The position numbers and the translations under genes are program-made. The notes under the pieces were generated by a model. That model was not told the origin of the DNA and did not search any database. It saw nothing but the letters and a program-made list of their open reading frames with translations. From contig VXCM01002594.1 in the NCBI GenBank assembly GCA_014773175.1, positions 62,001 to 126,000 on the forward strand: DNA of 64,000 nucleotides, in the 5' to 3' direction. Position 1 is the first letter of the stretch; each line of letters begins with the position of its first letter. Of the stretch, positions 13,527-24,668 are shown one piece after another. Origin of the DNA: Lucifuga dentata (Eukaryota > Chordata > Actinopteri > Ophidiiformes > Bythitidae).

Positions 13527-14669
13527 ATCATAATATGAGTTAAACATGGAACTGAAATGTACACTGTCAAGCAAATGAGATCTCACTATGAGAATCTTAA
13601 ATAGGCTTTAAGTTTGAAAACACTAGATATATTACCAGCCCTGCACAGGAAGCATCGCATCACAGCAGGCTTCAGAAACAAAATTTACCCGCAATGCCTT
13701 GGGAAACAACCAGTAGGACCCATCCACCCTGCACTTTACAAACCAAGTTCTTAATCCTTGTTGCTGTATCTGTTTCACTCTATTACCGCTTTCTTCTTGT
13801 GCATCTGTTTCAGGCAAGGAGGACTGTGGTTAGAGAGTACGGCTTGTTCATCTATTCTAAGAAAAATAGCAGTCTTTTCCATTACTCCACCCTATTCTTC
13901 TGCCCCTAAATTCAGGTCAGACTATACCTTACAGAAACACCCTGACCTCAGAGAAATGTTGGGGTTTGTTTCTTCATCTAATCTTCTCCACGTCTTAACA
14001 TTCATATAGGCCTTTTGCTACAACACTATCTGCAAGGTGTTTTACATTCAGGTTCTATAGCTTTTATTTAAAGTATCATGAGCATGACATATAATTCACA
14101 GTCAGCTTCTCATTTTAGCTACTCTTACATAATTTGTGCAAATGGCTTTAGTTCAAGAACGTCCGAATATAGCCGTGATGAGACTCAATCCATAAATCAT
14201 GAACGGAATTCATGAATGGACACCAAAACCGTTCTTGTCTCCCTTGCACACCTGTGTTTACTACACTCTCTCAGACAGCACCATTGATTCTCACCCTCAG
14301 AAAAAGAACTGTGAAATCTCATAGTTTTGTGGTTTCCAAAAACATCTTACGAGATTGTCAAGCCCGAGGATGTTACAGTGGATGAAAAATATTGTTGCAA
14401 TAGATGTTTCCAGTAGAAAACTTCACATTTTTTTTTAACAGTTTAAGGCAGTTTGAAGACTAGCAGAACCATGATGATACAGAGATCAAGCCAGTTTTAT
14501 TCATGCCTCCAACACCTTAACATGATATAAGTGCCATGCCAGCCTGTGATAAAAACAGGTAAAGTTCTAAACTGTCACTACACAACAACAGAGTTCCATT
14601 TTGACCACTCTGACTGATCAGTATTCTCATCAAGAAATGTGACTGGGCAAGAAGGCAGCAACAACTCAC

Positions 14670-14843
14670 CGAGATGTCAAAGAGTTCCTCTGTGTCATCC
14701 AGCATACGGACTCTGATGGTTACTTGCCGACCAGGGGGCATGGCCAGGGGTCTGTGCCCAGGATCCAATGTACTGATGCCAAGACTCTCTGGGGCTCCAA
14801 GACGCTGCCCTGCTGTGGATGCCATTGGCTCTGGCTCTGCCAT
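14670..14843 (-). CDS. farp1: FARP1 (FERM, RhoGEF and pleckstrin domain protein 1), first coding exon
   Basis: Encodes the first 58 residues of a FARP1-like protein. FARP1 joins a FERM domain to DH and PH domains, acts as a Rac-directed guanine-nucleotide exchange scaffold at the membrane, and is known in dendrite and synapse development. The visible part has RLGAPESLGISTLD (residues 14-27), closely matching vertebrate FARP1, and VTIRVRMLDDTEELFDIS (41-58), the start of the FERM F1 lobe. The exon is bounded by an acceptor (TTCTGTGCAG) at 14871 and a GTGAGT donor at 14669, phase 0. The ATG at 14843 is the first in the exon. FARP2 is less likely: FARP1 matches better around APES...GISTL, and the neighbours fit FARP1. 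Remaining exons lie beyond the left edge. Confidence 0.88.
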
Positions 14844-14870
14844 AATGCACTACACTGCTTACTGCCCGGC
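14844..14870 (-). other. farp1: farp1 exon 2, 5' untranslated part
   Basis: 27 bases between the splice acceptor AG (14872-14871) and the ATG. A pyrimidine-rich stretch ending TTTCTGTGCAG precedes it on the minus strand. Confidence 0.7.
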
Positions 14871-17842
14871 CTGCACAGAAACCAAGACAGATATGTCAAA
14901 TGAACAGATAGACATAAATGTACACACACTCATGCACACCTGTGAAACAATAACGCAACTCAGGAGATGCCAAAATTGTGCTACAGAGTGAAAAAAACCT
15001 TCCTCTTACCCTTCAGTAAATGCATTAGGACCCAGAGGATGGGCTTCACAACTCTGTGTCACACTAGATGCTGTATTTGCACTCTCAGCTAATGGCTGAT
15101 AATTGTTGCCTGTGGGAGAACCAATTACTGTAAAAAGAGATCCAAGCATGTTCTTCATTTCAAAGCCAAAATCAAGCAGCCCTAATTGGATTTGACAAAC
15201 AAATCATGAGGCTTGCATGTACAATCAAAGAGTCAATACAATGACAATTGATTCGGGAACTCGTAAAATAGCTGGAAAGACACACATACTTAAGCTTATT
15301 TAGGTTTTAATAGCTCTCAAGGGCATCAAGTCCAAGCTGTGTTTAGACACTGAAGAAGTGTGAATGAATGAATGAATGGTCGATTGGCACAGTAATCAAA
15401 GAACAACAGGTAAAAAAAAAAAAAACAGTCAGTACTAATTGGAAAAATACTATACAAGGTTCTTTAAGATGTAGCTGTTCTGTTGTTGATACACTGCACA
15501 GACATCTTTGCATACCATAGAATAGTTAGCTCCATTCATTTCTTATCACACTAACTATGCTGATTCTGGATCCCATCTGGTATTCAAGTTAAAGATGAGG
15601 TACAGAATCTGGAATAAGAAACAGTGTGACTTTGTATCTGTCCTGCGTGGAGGACTATGTTTGGACTAGTTGTGGAGACATTTATTGTAGGTTGACACAT
15701 GAGAAGGCCACTATCCAACCCCCTATCTGCCCGGCCATATCCCCTGAGGCCTTGCTGTCCTGCTTAATTCTCTCTTCATTACGCATTCCAGCTGACTGAT
15801 GTCATCTCCAGATCTTACCAAGTGGTTCATCAGAGTGCTGAGGCCAGTGGGCAGTTGTTCAGATACTGCAGAGGTGAACGACTGCTGCCAAACTTGAGCT
15901 GAAAGCTGAATAAGGCATTTCAAAGGATGGATAATGTAATCCAGTAAAATGCATGTAGAAAGTAGCCCAAAAACAGCCGATACACTCAATATACTGACTA
16001 ATTCTGTTTAATTTAACCAGTCTATCTGATGCTTAAATGATAATACAGGCGACTCTGCATGTTTGAGCTCAATAAATACGTTACATTACTGACAACCATT
16101 CTTTAAAACATAAAACCATATTTTGTGTTTTATTCTGTATTTTTTTCAAATCCCCTAATCTTTCAAAATCAAATTTTCAGAAGTTTCACCCACCTTAAAA
16201 TTCAGTGTTTTGCCTGCTAAAATGTATGTTCATAGGTAGAAGGGATGGTCGTTTTTAATTTCTCAGTAAAATCCAGCTTCTCCTGATACTATATTCCCTG
16301 GAGACATACATTGTCTTCCGTGCAGCTCCTTGCTGGTCCGGTTAAATCAAGCTACTCTGATAACAAATTTCACTGTGATGGATTATATATTTCATGCATG
16401 TTTCAAGTCTCTGCAAGATTGATTTTTTTAAATTTTTTTTATAGTGTACTGGAATAAACTGAAATGGCAATCTGGAAGACAGGAGAAACAATTCTAATAT
16501 TTACCACTCCAGTAGTGTGTTTTGGGAAATGGTTGTCAGTAACGTAACGTGCCTATTTTGGGCTCAAACATCCAAAACTACTGGTGTGGTCCTTTAAGAG
16601 GATAAAACAGTCTAATCAAATATTGCATGCAGTGAATAGGCACAGAATTATAATTAGAATTATTAGAATTATGCTCTGTACACTGTCATCACAGGGCACT
16701 GAGGGTAAGATGAGTTCTTCTGGAGTTTTCCAGCTGAAGGGTTGGACTGGGACTGGGAGTGCTGGGCTGATGAAAAACAGACCTAATGCTGTCACCCAGA
16801 GCTTGAATGGAAACAGGCATATTTTTAATTTCAACCCCAGTCATTTATGACACTTGATCCTTCCACCATCATCACTTGCCCCTGGCTTGATTATTGGTAA
16901 ATGTCTCATGTGAGTCTGTAAATTCATGGCTTATATGACCCACACATGCTGTAACCAAACACTCCTTAAACAAAACAACAGTACAACAGAGAGCACTTAA
17001 ACAGTAGACCATGATTATTTCAGCCAACACTTACCCGACCCCGTGTCAGGGATCATGAATCAAGTCGTCATGAGCCTTGGTCTGTGTGCTCCCCTAAATA
17101 GGCTCCAAAAAACACACAAAACAATCACCAGCTGCACAATTGGCACCTTGTTCCCTTAGCCAGAGTGTGACACACAACTTTTAGCATAGTGGCCCCAGAT
17201 ACAATACCAGAGGGACATTTACAGACCCCTGAGTGTTTCCTGGAGTAAATTACCCTGCCTTTGAACTTGTTTGCTTGAAATTCCCCGCAAGTGTGTAACA
17301 CGGAGATGTGACTGGTTGTGCTGGCTGAGAGTGTTTGGGGCTCAAACAGTGGTTCCTCTGTGTGCAGGGGCACACAGGGGCCCCTTCTGTGGTCACACAC
17401 CACACAGCTGGATTTCTTTAATGACAGCTGAATGGCCAGAGGCTGGGCTGATTCACCCAGCTGTCTACCTGAGGCAAGCTCCAAAACAAGAGTTCAGTTT
17501 CTCCTCTATTCACCAACACCATTATCCAGACATTAATACCTGGGTGTGGCTGGCAATGCCTGAATCATTAAGTTCCCTTAGAATTGGCTGCATGACATGT
17601 GTTCATCAGTGAAAAGCATGACTGTTAGGAGAGCTGAGCTGCCATTTAGGTCTCTCCATATATTGAGAATGCATTCACAGACAGTGCAGAAAATAGTGAA
17701 ATACAATGCCGAGGTATTTTCTCGCAGGATCAAGTCGTGCACCCACCATTAATGTAATATAGGTTAACAGAGCAACTGTTGGTGCTGTAAGCCTCATGAT
17801 GATCTGCAGTAGATGTGACATTAATGCACCGCTTGGACTCAC
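14871..17842 (-). other. farp1: farp1 intron 1, non-coding
   Basis: Lies between the candidate first exon and the ATG exon. I see no coding exon. It contains family A copy 2 at 16032-16598. The frames at 17125-17612 occur on both strands and match nothing recognised. Confidence 0.55.
16032..16598. mobile_element. non-autonomous TIR element, family A copy 2 (567 bp)
   Basis: Left end CTTAAATGATAATACAGGCG leads into CTGCATGTTTGAGC; right end GGCTCAAACATCCAAAACTA leads to GGTCCTTTAAG. It shares the ACGTTACATTACTGACAA and CTTTCAAAATCAAATTTTC blocks with the other copies. No transposase frame. Confidence 0.75.
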
Positions 17843-18520
17843 CTGGCCAGCCTGTGGCGACGGAGTGACAGGTTTAAAACGCACACTTTCTGGTGACATT
17901 TTCACCGAGTAAATGTCAAGCACAGCATGGAGCATTACATCTACGCCTGCAGCGGCTGCACACATCCATGCAGCTAAAATCTGCTTCTGGGCAGTGACCC
18001 CTTAGCAATACAGCCCACAGTGGGAGACACAGTAGACACTTAGTGGGTGTAAATGCAGCTTTACGCACACGATGATTTGTGATTGCCCTCCCAGAAATAC
18101 ACGGGAAAACAAAAGCCGTGGTAAGGATACTCCCAGGATTTAACCTTAATCTCCTCAAACAAGTTGAATCACTTCCCTTAAAGCTTTACGCTTCTTACCC
18201 TTTCACGTGAAATGCGGGTTTATCCACTTATGTATTCCCCAACTGGAAGGAGGCTTTACATCCACGTCCGCGTAGTGGAAACACTGGTTGAGTTTAGATG
18301 CTGGTCGAACCGGTGAGGAGGATTTTCGCGGTCGCCATGGCGGACGACAGAGTGCGTGAGCCGGGGAGAGGCGGTTTACACTGAACGGAGCAGCGAATCC
18401 AGTCCCGGTGCTTTCACACAGACAATGAAGCACAGCACATCCACCTTCTCCAGCAGCGGTCACACAGCGAACGACAACAGCACCATCTTGCGGTAGAAGC
18501 TGGAGCATCCCAATTGTCAG
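17843..18520 (-). promoter_or_regulatory. farp1: candidate farp1 promoter and non-coding first exon
   Basis: This is the most CpG-rich stretch near the farp1 ATG exon (for example TTTTCGCGGTCGCCATGGCG around 18324-18343). Two good minus-strand splice donors occur: AAAGG|GTAAGA with the exon ending at 18199, and CCAG|GTGAGT with the exon ending at 17843. Either could end a 5'UTR exon spliced to 14870, as in mammals, where FARP1 begins with a non-coding exon. The transcription start is not visible. Assignment is by position, base composition and donor quality only. Confidence 0.45.
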
Positions 18521-18522
18521 AA

Positions 18523-19028
18523 TTTAAAGGACCATACCCAGTACAACCCGCATACATGCTACCTTACTGACAATTTCCAAAAAAATAAAACCGTTTTTTA
18601 GTTTTCCTGTTATTTTTCCAAATTCCCAAATATTTCAAATTCAAATGTTCAGGTGATACACCTACATTAAAATTCAGTGTTTCGCCTTCTAACAGTTATG
18701 TACAATTGTAAAAGACTGTTCATTTGTTCATTTCTACTAAAAGCCATCTTCTTCTGGGACTGTGTTTCCTGGTGGAGATACACATTGTTAAAAAGAAAAC
18801 GTTACTTTGACAAAAAATAAATAAATACATAAATAAATAAATAAAAAGGCTGTGAGGGTTGGGATTAGGGTTGAACTGAAACCCATGGCGGTCTGAAAGG
18901 CAGGAAAAAACATTCTAATGAACCGTTCCAGTCACATGTTTTGGGAAATGGTTGTCAGTAATGTAACATGTAAGCTGGTTGTACATATTGGACTCAAACA
19001 TACATTATCGCCAGTTTGATCCTTTAAG
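18523..19028. mobile_element. non-autonomous TIR element, family A copy 3 (506 bp)
   Basis: Left end TTTAAAGGACCATACCCAGT, right end GATCCTTTAAG preceded by GGACTCAAACATACA. Interior blocks (TTACTGACAATTTCC, TTCAGTGTTTCGCC, GTTTTGGGAAATGGTTGTCA) match copies 1, 2 and 4. It directly abuts the candidate farp1 first exon on its upstream side. Confidence 0.75.
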
Positions 19029-22000
19029 AGGTACAATGTAATTTCGAATTTTGATTTTAAAAACATATTTCTCCTAATTCAAAATGATAAAATCCAAAAC
19101 TAAATCAAGTCTTAAATACTGTGGGTTCCAATTTCAACATTCTCTTATGAACTCTACATGGCACTTTTATAGTTTAATTTTGTCACTTTATCTTCACTAA
19201 GGAAGAAAAAGTTAGTTTAATTTAATTTCACACTTCTAATAATATTAATATGAAATGTAATATTTGAATTGGATTCTGAAAGTTACTGAAGGACTAGCTA
19301 CTCCATTCTTTTTGTATGGATATCCATTATAGTATGAATCTTACAGAACGACACTGACTCACTGATAAATTTAGGTACCAATGTGTTGCAAAGCTTAGAG
19401 CTAAATATGATTGTCTCTTTTTGTTCCTTTAATCATCATTTCAACAGTTACTAGCAACATGGTGGCTCCTAAATGTCAGTTTTCTGTTCAGATATGCTGG
19501 GGACATTTCCCAAGTACCTGTAGTCCAGAAATGATGTACGTTTGTGTTTAAGTTCCTTCAAAGAGTATATAAACAGCAGACATCAGTGCTTGAGTCAAGA
19601 GGCTGAATGATACTGGAAAAAAAAAACAAAACAAAACAAAACAAAAAAAAAAACATTAAAAGAATGCAGGCCAATGCATAAACACTTGGAAACCAAGAGA
19701 CATATTTCATACTCTTTCAAACAAACACCTGCCTGGATCTGGTTTATCTATGTCTAATCTAGGAGACAGAACACAGACTATTTTGCTTGGTTGTGAGCGT
19801 GGGTGTAGTGGACCATTACTAGGATGGTGAGATGGCATGATTATTTTAATCATAATGATTAATGTGATACTTTTTGATCCAGGGAGGTCAGAGGTCACAG
19901 ACAGCCACAGAACACCATCCCATGGAGGTTCTGGATGTTACTAAAGAAGAGTTTCAGCTCTGTTCCACCATGCAGTGTATCTGTTTAGCCTTACTCCATT
20001 TGTATTCAATGGCTTAAACAATTTAATATAATGCATGAGAGAAGAAATTGAGCTTGTTTTTGTTTTTTTTTGTGACCCCAGACAATCCAATTTTTTTCTA
20101 GGGCAGTGTAGTTTCATGAAGTATTAAGTGACAACACTACCAAGCAGCAAGCTCACAACCTTAAAGAACCCCAGCCCTGAACCACATGACAATCCAGTAT
20201 TATGTCCTGCAATATAACACCCNTAATGTGTAACAATGGCCGTGTAACACTCACACATAAACGCCATTTTAAAAGCATATAAACTTAAGTTTTGTGCAGT
20301 GCCATTTACTGACATGATCCTACTTGGACCATAAGAAAAACTTAAATTCCAAGAGGAGAATTTGTTCCACTCTCTGCAACAGCCAACAAGAGGTCTGTAA
20401 AGCAAATTAAGCAGCAGATTGTTCCATTGCTGAATTATGTATCATGAGAAGACTGATGACAACTCTTGGCTTGGGGGTTTAAACTGCACGGTGAATATGA
20501 TACTTGAATCCCATTATACCAAGATCTCAATAATAGATTAATCAGTTAAATAAACAATCTACATCGTGTAATCTTATGGTTGAAGAATCTGTCTTTGTAA
20601 ATCGTGCATTTCTCTGTATTCCCTGATGGCTTTCTTTTAATCATTTTCTGTTTTTTCATGGAGAGCAGCCTGGGGCTTTGGCTGGGACCGGAGCCTCTAT
20701 ATCGCCCACTCCTCCATGTAGCTGTGTAGGGACAAGGTTAAAAGATGAGCAGTGAGAGCTGGAGCTGGGCTCTATTTCTTGTCTCTGTTTCATGTCTCCT
20801 GTTCGCCCACCTTCTCACTGGCAGGAAGAAAAGTCTCCCACGCCTTGTGGTGTGGGACTGAGATGTAGAAATCACACTCTGCCTTGGCACCTTCACAGGC
20901 CCTCTGGAGGCATTTGCTCACTAAAGCAGAGATTAATATTTCACCAAGAGCATAAAAAGAAAAGAAGCAACAATGCTGGTGTAGAGTAGTTATGTAAGCA
21001 AGATTTTGTGCCATGGATTAAACGATCCTTTATCCATTTAGGTAACAGTATATAAAATCACAAGTCAACCTTCCACTGATTTACACAGGGTGACAAACAC
21101 CAACAAAGAAAAATTATTTTAAAAATACTATTCATTTTTTCTCAATTTTCTTTCAGCTAACGTTGATCTGCTGAGACATGCTATGCAAATATCATCTGAA
21201 TTAATTGTTTTTTAGACAAACTTAGCTGATAAAACATAATACTATTTATGCAGTACTTGGGTTTGGAGGTTCAAAGCACGCTGGTGTTTTTTTTTTATGA
21301 TAAAAGTGTCAAATAAAGCCCTGTCCTGTCCATGGATGTATCCGTTTTATCCCATGATTTCCACATTAATAAACCAATACACACTGCCACAACACATTAA
21401 TATCCTCATTTGTTAGTTCATAAGAAAATATATCTGAAAGGTCTTTTATGCAGGTGTTACCATTTAACATCATCATTGGGTATATATATATTGCATAAAT
21501 TAAGCTATACACTTAAGAGTATAAATAGACATACATAGCAGTGCAGAAACACTTTCATCATTTTAGTGCCTTCCTCTCACTTCACGTAGTCTATGTAAGC
21601 AGGTGCAAATTGGCAGATAATTATTTAAATGATGCATATGATCTCAGGTTTCGCATTTTAATAAGTCTATCATTAACTCTCATAAAAAGACACCAAATTG
21701 TAAAACAAAGATCCAAAAGCAGAAAAACCTTGTGAGGAATATGGGTGTACATAGCATACAGACAGATTACAAAATCTTGATGCACTAGTGTAATGATTAC
21801 TTTTTAACATGTTTAATTAAGCAGTAATACATTAGAAGGACTGTTGTACTCTGCAGTGTTAGTACTAGTGTACTGGAGTTGTATGAGAATAGTAGATCAG
21901 CAACAACTCTATGGCATCTTTTATTGGAAGCATCTAAATGCTGTTTGCAAAAAGGCTTATTTATCCTCTTTGTTTCACAAACTCATGCGTGGGTGTGTGG

Positions 22001-22391
22001 AAACTTTGTGGAAACATTGTGACTCAGACCTAATAATGAGTTCTATTGTCTGTGTGAATTTTTTTTTTAATGACTATACACAATATATGCACATCATCAC
22101 TTGATACCTTAACCTTTCTACTGTATTAGTGTATGTCACAAGTTGGCATAATTCTCCAGGCATATTTAAATATGCCTGACAGCCACCTGAAACACATCCC
22201 AGAGTGTGTATTCACCTTAAAAAAGGGGTTGGAACTGGAAATGAGGTTCTATTTCTATTTTCATCTCTGCAGCATGGGTTGCTTCTCCTGCCCTGTCACC
22301 AGTCTGAATAACAGGTCATTAGAGCTGCAGCGAGACATCTACATTGTTCCAGCCCCCACTGCTCCAGTCACTCAGTGTGAAATGAGTCTGG

Positions 22392-22392
<1 letters not shown>

Positions 22393-22452
<60 letters not shown>

Positions 22453-22468
22453 NCACACACACACACAC
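22393..22468. repeat. (CA)n microsatellite
   Basis: About 38 CA units with one N at 22453. Confidence 0.95.
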
Positions 22469-22595
22469 TCCATTCTCTAATTAGCTTTGTTGTTAGATTT
22501 GGCTCACACAAATGATGCTTCCCAATCCCCAGTTACTTATATTTTATCACCATTGCTTCTTTGATGAATGTGAAGCATGTGCAGGAGACTGTACA

Positions 22596-22600
<5 letters not shown>

Positions 22601-22659
<59 letters not shown>

Positions 22660-22677
22660 NTGTGTGTGTGTGTGTGG
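22601..22677. repeat. (GT)n microsatellite
   Basis: About 38 GT units with N at 22660, followed by a G-rich tail (GGGTGGGGGTGGGGGGG). It is complementary to the (CA)n tract 132 bases upstream. Confidence 0.95.
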
Positions 22678-22977
22678 GTGGGGGTGGGGGGGTGATCATG
22701 GGCTGCACATAATATGAATCTAAATGTTCAGAATGTCACCGTAAATTAAATGTCATTAAGGAAGTAATCTATCAAAATCATGAAGTGAAAATCAATGAAC
22801 ATATTTTAATTTTACGTTGCTTGGATCACATCCATGGCTAGTCTTTTACAGTAATAATCTTTGATAGAAGAGCAACTCTTTGCCCAGGACTACAGTTCCC
22901 ATGTTTTGCATGATTTGCAGAATTTAAAAGCAGATGATGAAACTGCCATATCAACTGATTTGGCACCAAAAGCAGAA

Positions 22978-23305
22978 GTTAAAGGACCATATCAGTAGTT
23001 TTGCATTTTTGAGCCATACACAGTAAATTTTGCTGTGTTGAATTAACACTATAAGAGTTAATTTAACACTAGGCCTGTGTCTATTTGGTCCCATTCAACT
23101 CTTATAGTGTTAATTCAACACAGCAAAATTTACTGTGCATAAACCATAAATGTTGCAAAATTGACAACTATTTCTCCCAAAAAATACTACTGAAGCAGTA
23201 AATATTGCAATTGTTTTTCCTACCTTTTCAGTTCATTACAGTATACTATTAAGTTCAACTTATAGAGACTTGAAACATGCTTCAGATAGGTAATCCAGCC
23301 ATCTA
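22978..23305. mobile_element. family A copy 5, truncated and inverted, with nested MITE
   Basis: The left end GTTAAAGGACCATATCAGTA leads into TTTTGCATTTTTGAGCC. After the nested MITE (23019-23137) the sequence follows the reverse complement of the right half of copy 4, through TTGACAACTATTTCTCCCAA, the interior, ACTTATAGAGACTTGAAACA and GGTAATCCA. So this copy is in the opposite orientation. Similarity stops near 23305, so the other end is lost. Confidence 0.65.
23019..23137. mobile_element. palindromic MITE, 119 bp with 41-bp perfect arms
   Basis: Arms 23019-23059 and 23097-23137 are exact reverse complements (outer ends CACAGTAAATTTTGCTGTGT), separated by 37 bases. CATA flanks both sides, fitting a 4-bp target duplication. 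Being inserted inside a family A element, it is younger than that element, and the perfect arms fit recent movement. No coding capacity. Confidence 0.8.
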
Positions 23306-24627
23306 CATTCACTCAATAAAGAATCAATTTATAGCCTATTGATCTAAGTCTGAAACGTTTCTATAATTAGAGAATAAAGTATTTATACTGAGACAGGACA
23401 GAACAGTGACAATCACATTTGCGTTCTCATTATCCTTGTTTTACTTTGATGAATGCTAAAAAATATTATCTGATTTTGGATTCCTCATTATCTCCAGCAG
23501 ATGTAATTATGATGCCTGTCCAGAGACAATTTACATCTATCATGTGACTGTGTTTTTTCAAAAGAGTGGAGCTTCAACATCCCTGGAATGCACTTGTTGC
23601 AGAGAGACTTGGGGAGTTGTTACAGCTGATCAAGCAGAAGGTGGGAATCTATTTTGTATAGAGGTCAGTCAAAGGAATCAGGAGGGTTTTTTCATTTAGA
23701 GATGAACATCATGGAGTGCTTGGTGAGTCTCCACCTCCACAAGAGAAAGAAAACCATGGGGCAGACCTCCTCATGTACTCGATTAAAAAATACAGACAAG
23801 AAGAACTCACGAAAGGCCTTACCAAAGATATCCCCTGTATCTTCTGTCTATTGACCATATTTGGTTATTATTATGAGATACTTATTTACTCTTTTATTCT
23901 ACCACATTTACACTTATACATTACTTCCCAAAATATACACCAGGCATTTTCTCTTTGTGCATAACTGGCAATAGACAAAACCCAAAACTACACATCAATT
24001 TATTTGGTATTTCAAAAACAAGATAGAGACAGATGTTATATTGTAGTTTCAGGCCTACAAATTCTTAATGTGTGTGTGAAAAAATTTAAACATTTGTCAG
24101 AAAGTAACGGCAACAAAGCAGAAGCCATCAGAGATGTTCCATGTGTAACTGTGCTGGCACAGCTACAAGGAAGGATTCCTAAAATACATTTTTGTTCTCT
24201 TTTAAGCTCCATCCAAGGAAATAAGATTGAGAAAAATATGTTCAAAAAAAATTCCTCTCCGTTTCATCAAAGGCAGGAAGGACGCAAGAATGGCGACTTG
24301 AGAATTGCTGGTCCAGGAAGGCTTAGCTAATTTTTAGTGGATTGTTTTCAATATAAATTATACATAAGTATTCAGTGTTCACCCAGACATGACAAACACA
24401 ATTAACCACACTAAGAGCCATACATAATTGTTGACAATAACTTTTCATTTTTGAGATTGTGCAGGGATTTCCATAATTTTGTCCACTCTCCACCCCAAGG
24501 TTTAGTGTTAAGAGCTATAAAACATTTGACATGCTTAATGTGTTTTGCTGATAATGGCAGCGAAGAATATGAGATAAACACACTTCACACAACAGAGGTA
24601 TTTTTCCTCACCATTTGCAGTCATCAG

Positions 24628-24629
<2 letters not shown>

Positions 24630-24666
<37 letters not shown>
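24630..24666. repeat. (CA)n microsatellite
   Basis: About 18 CA units, uninterrupted. Confidence 0.9.

Positions 24667-24668
<2 letters not shown>

Larger units (their letters stand above)
1..14669 (-). other. farp1: non-coding DNA, probably farp1 intron 2
   Basis: No exon could be recognised here on either strand. The stretch lies 3' of the farp1 exon whose splice donor is at 14669, so it is most simply that gene's next intron, continuing past the left edge of the window. The short open frames match no family I know and several fall in repeats. It holds microsatellites, two false duplications at single-N gaps, one N run, and several TIR-bearing elements listed separately. The intron assignment is inferred from position and conserved gene order. 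Confidence 0.6.

Noticed and set aside
17125..17612. Overlapping 119- and 113-codon frames on opposite strands
   Set aside because: Mutually antisense and without homology; both lie in the farp1 first intron.
22133..22712. Frames reading HTHTHT or VCVCVC
   Set aside because: Translations of (CA)n and (GT)n microsatellites.
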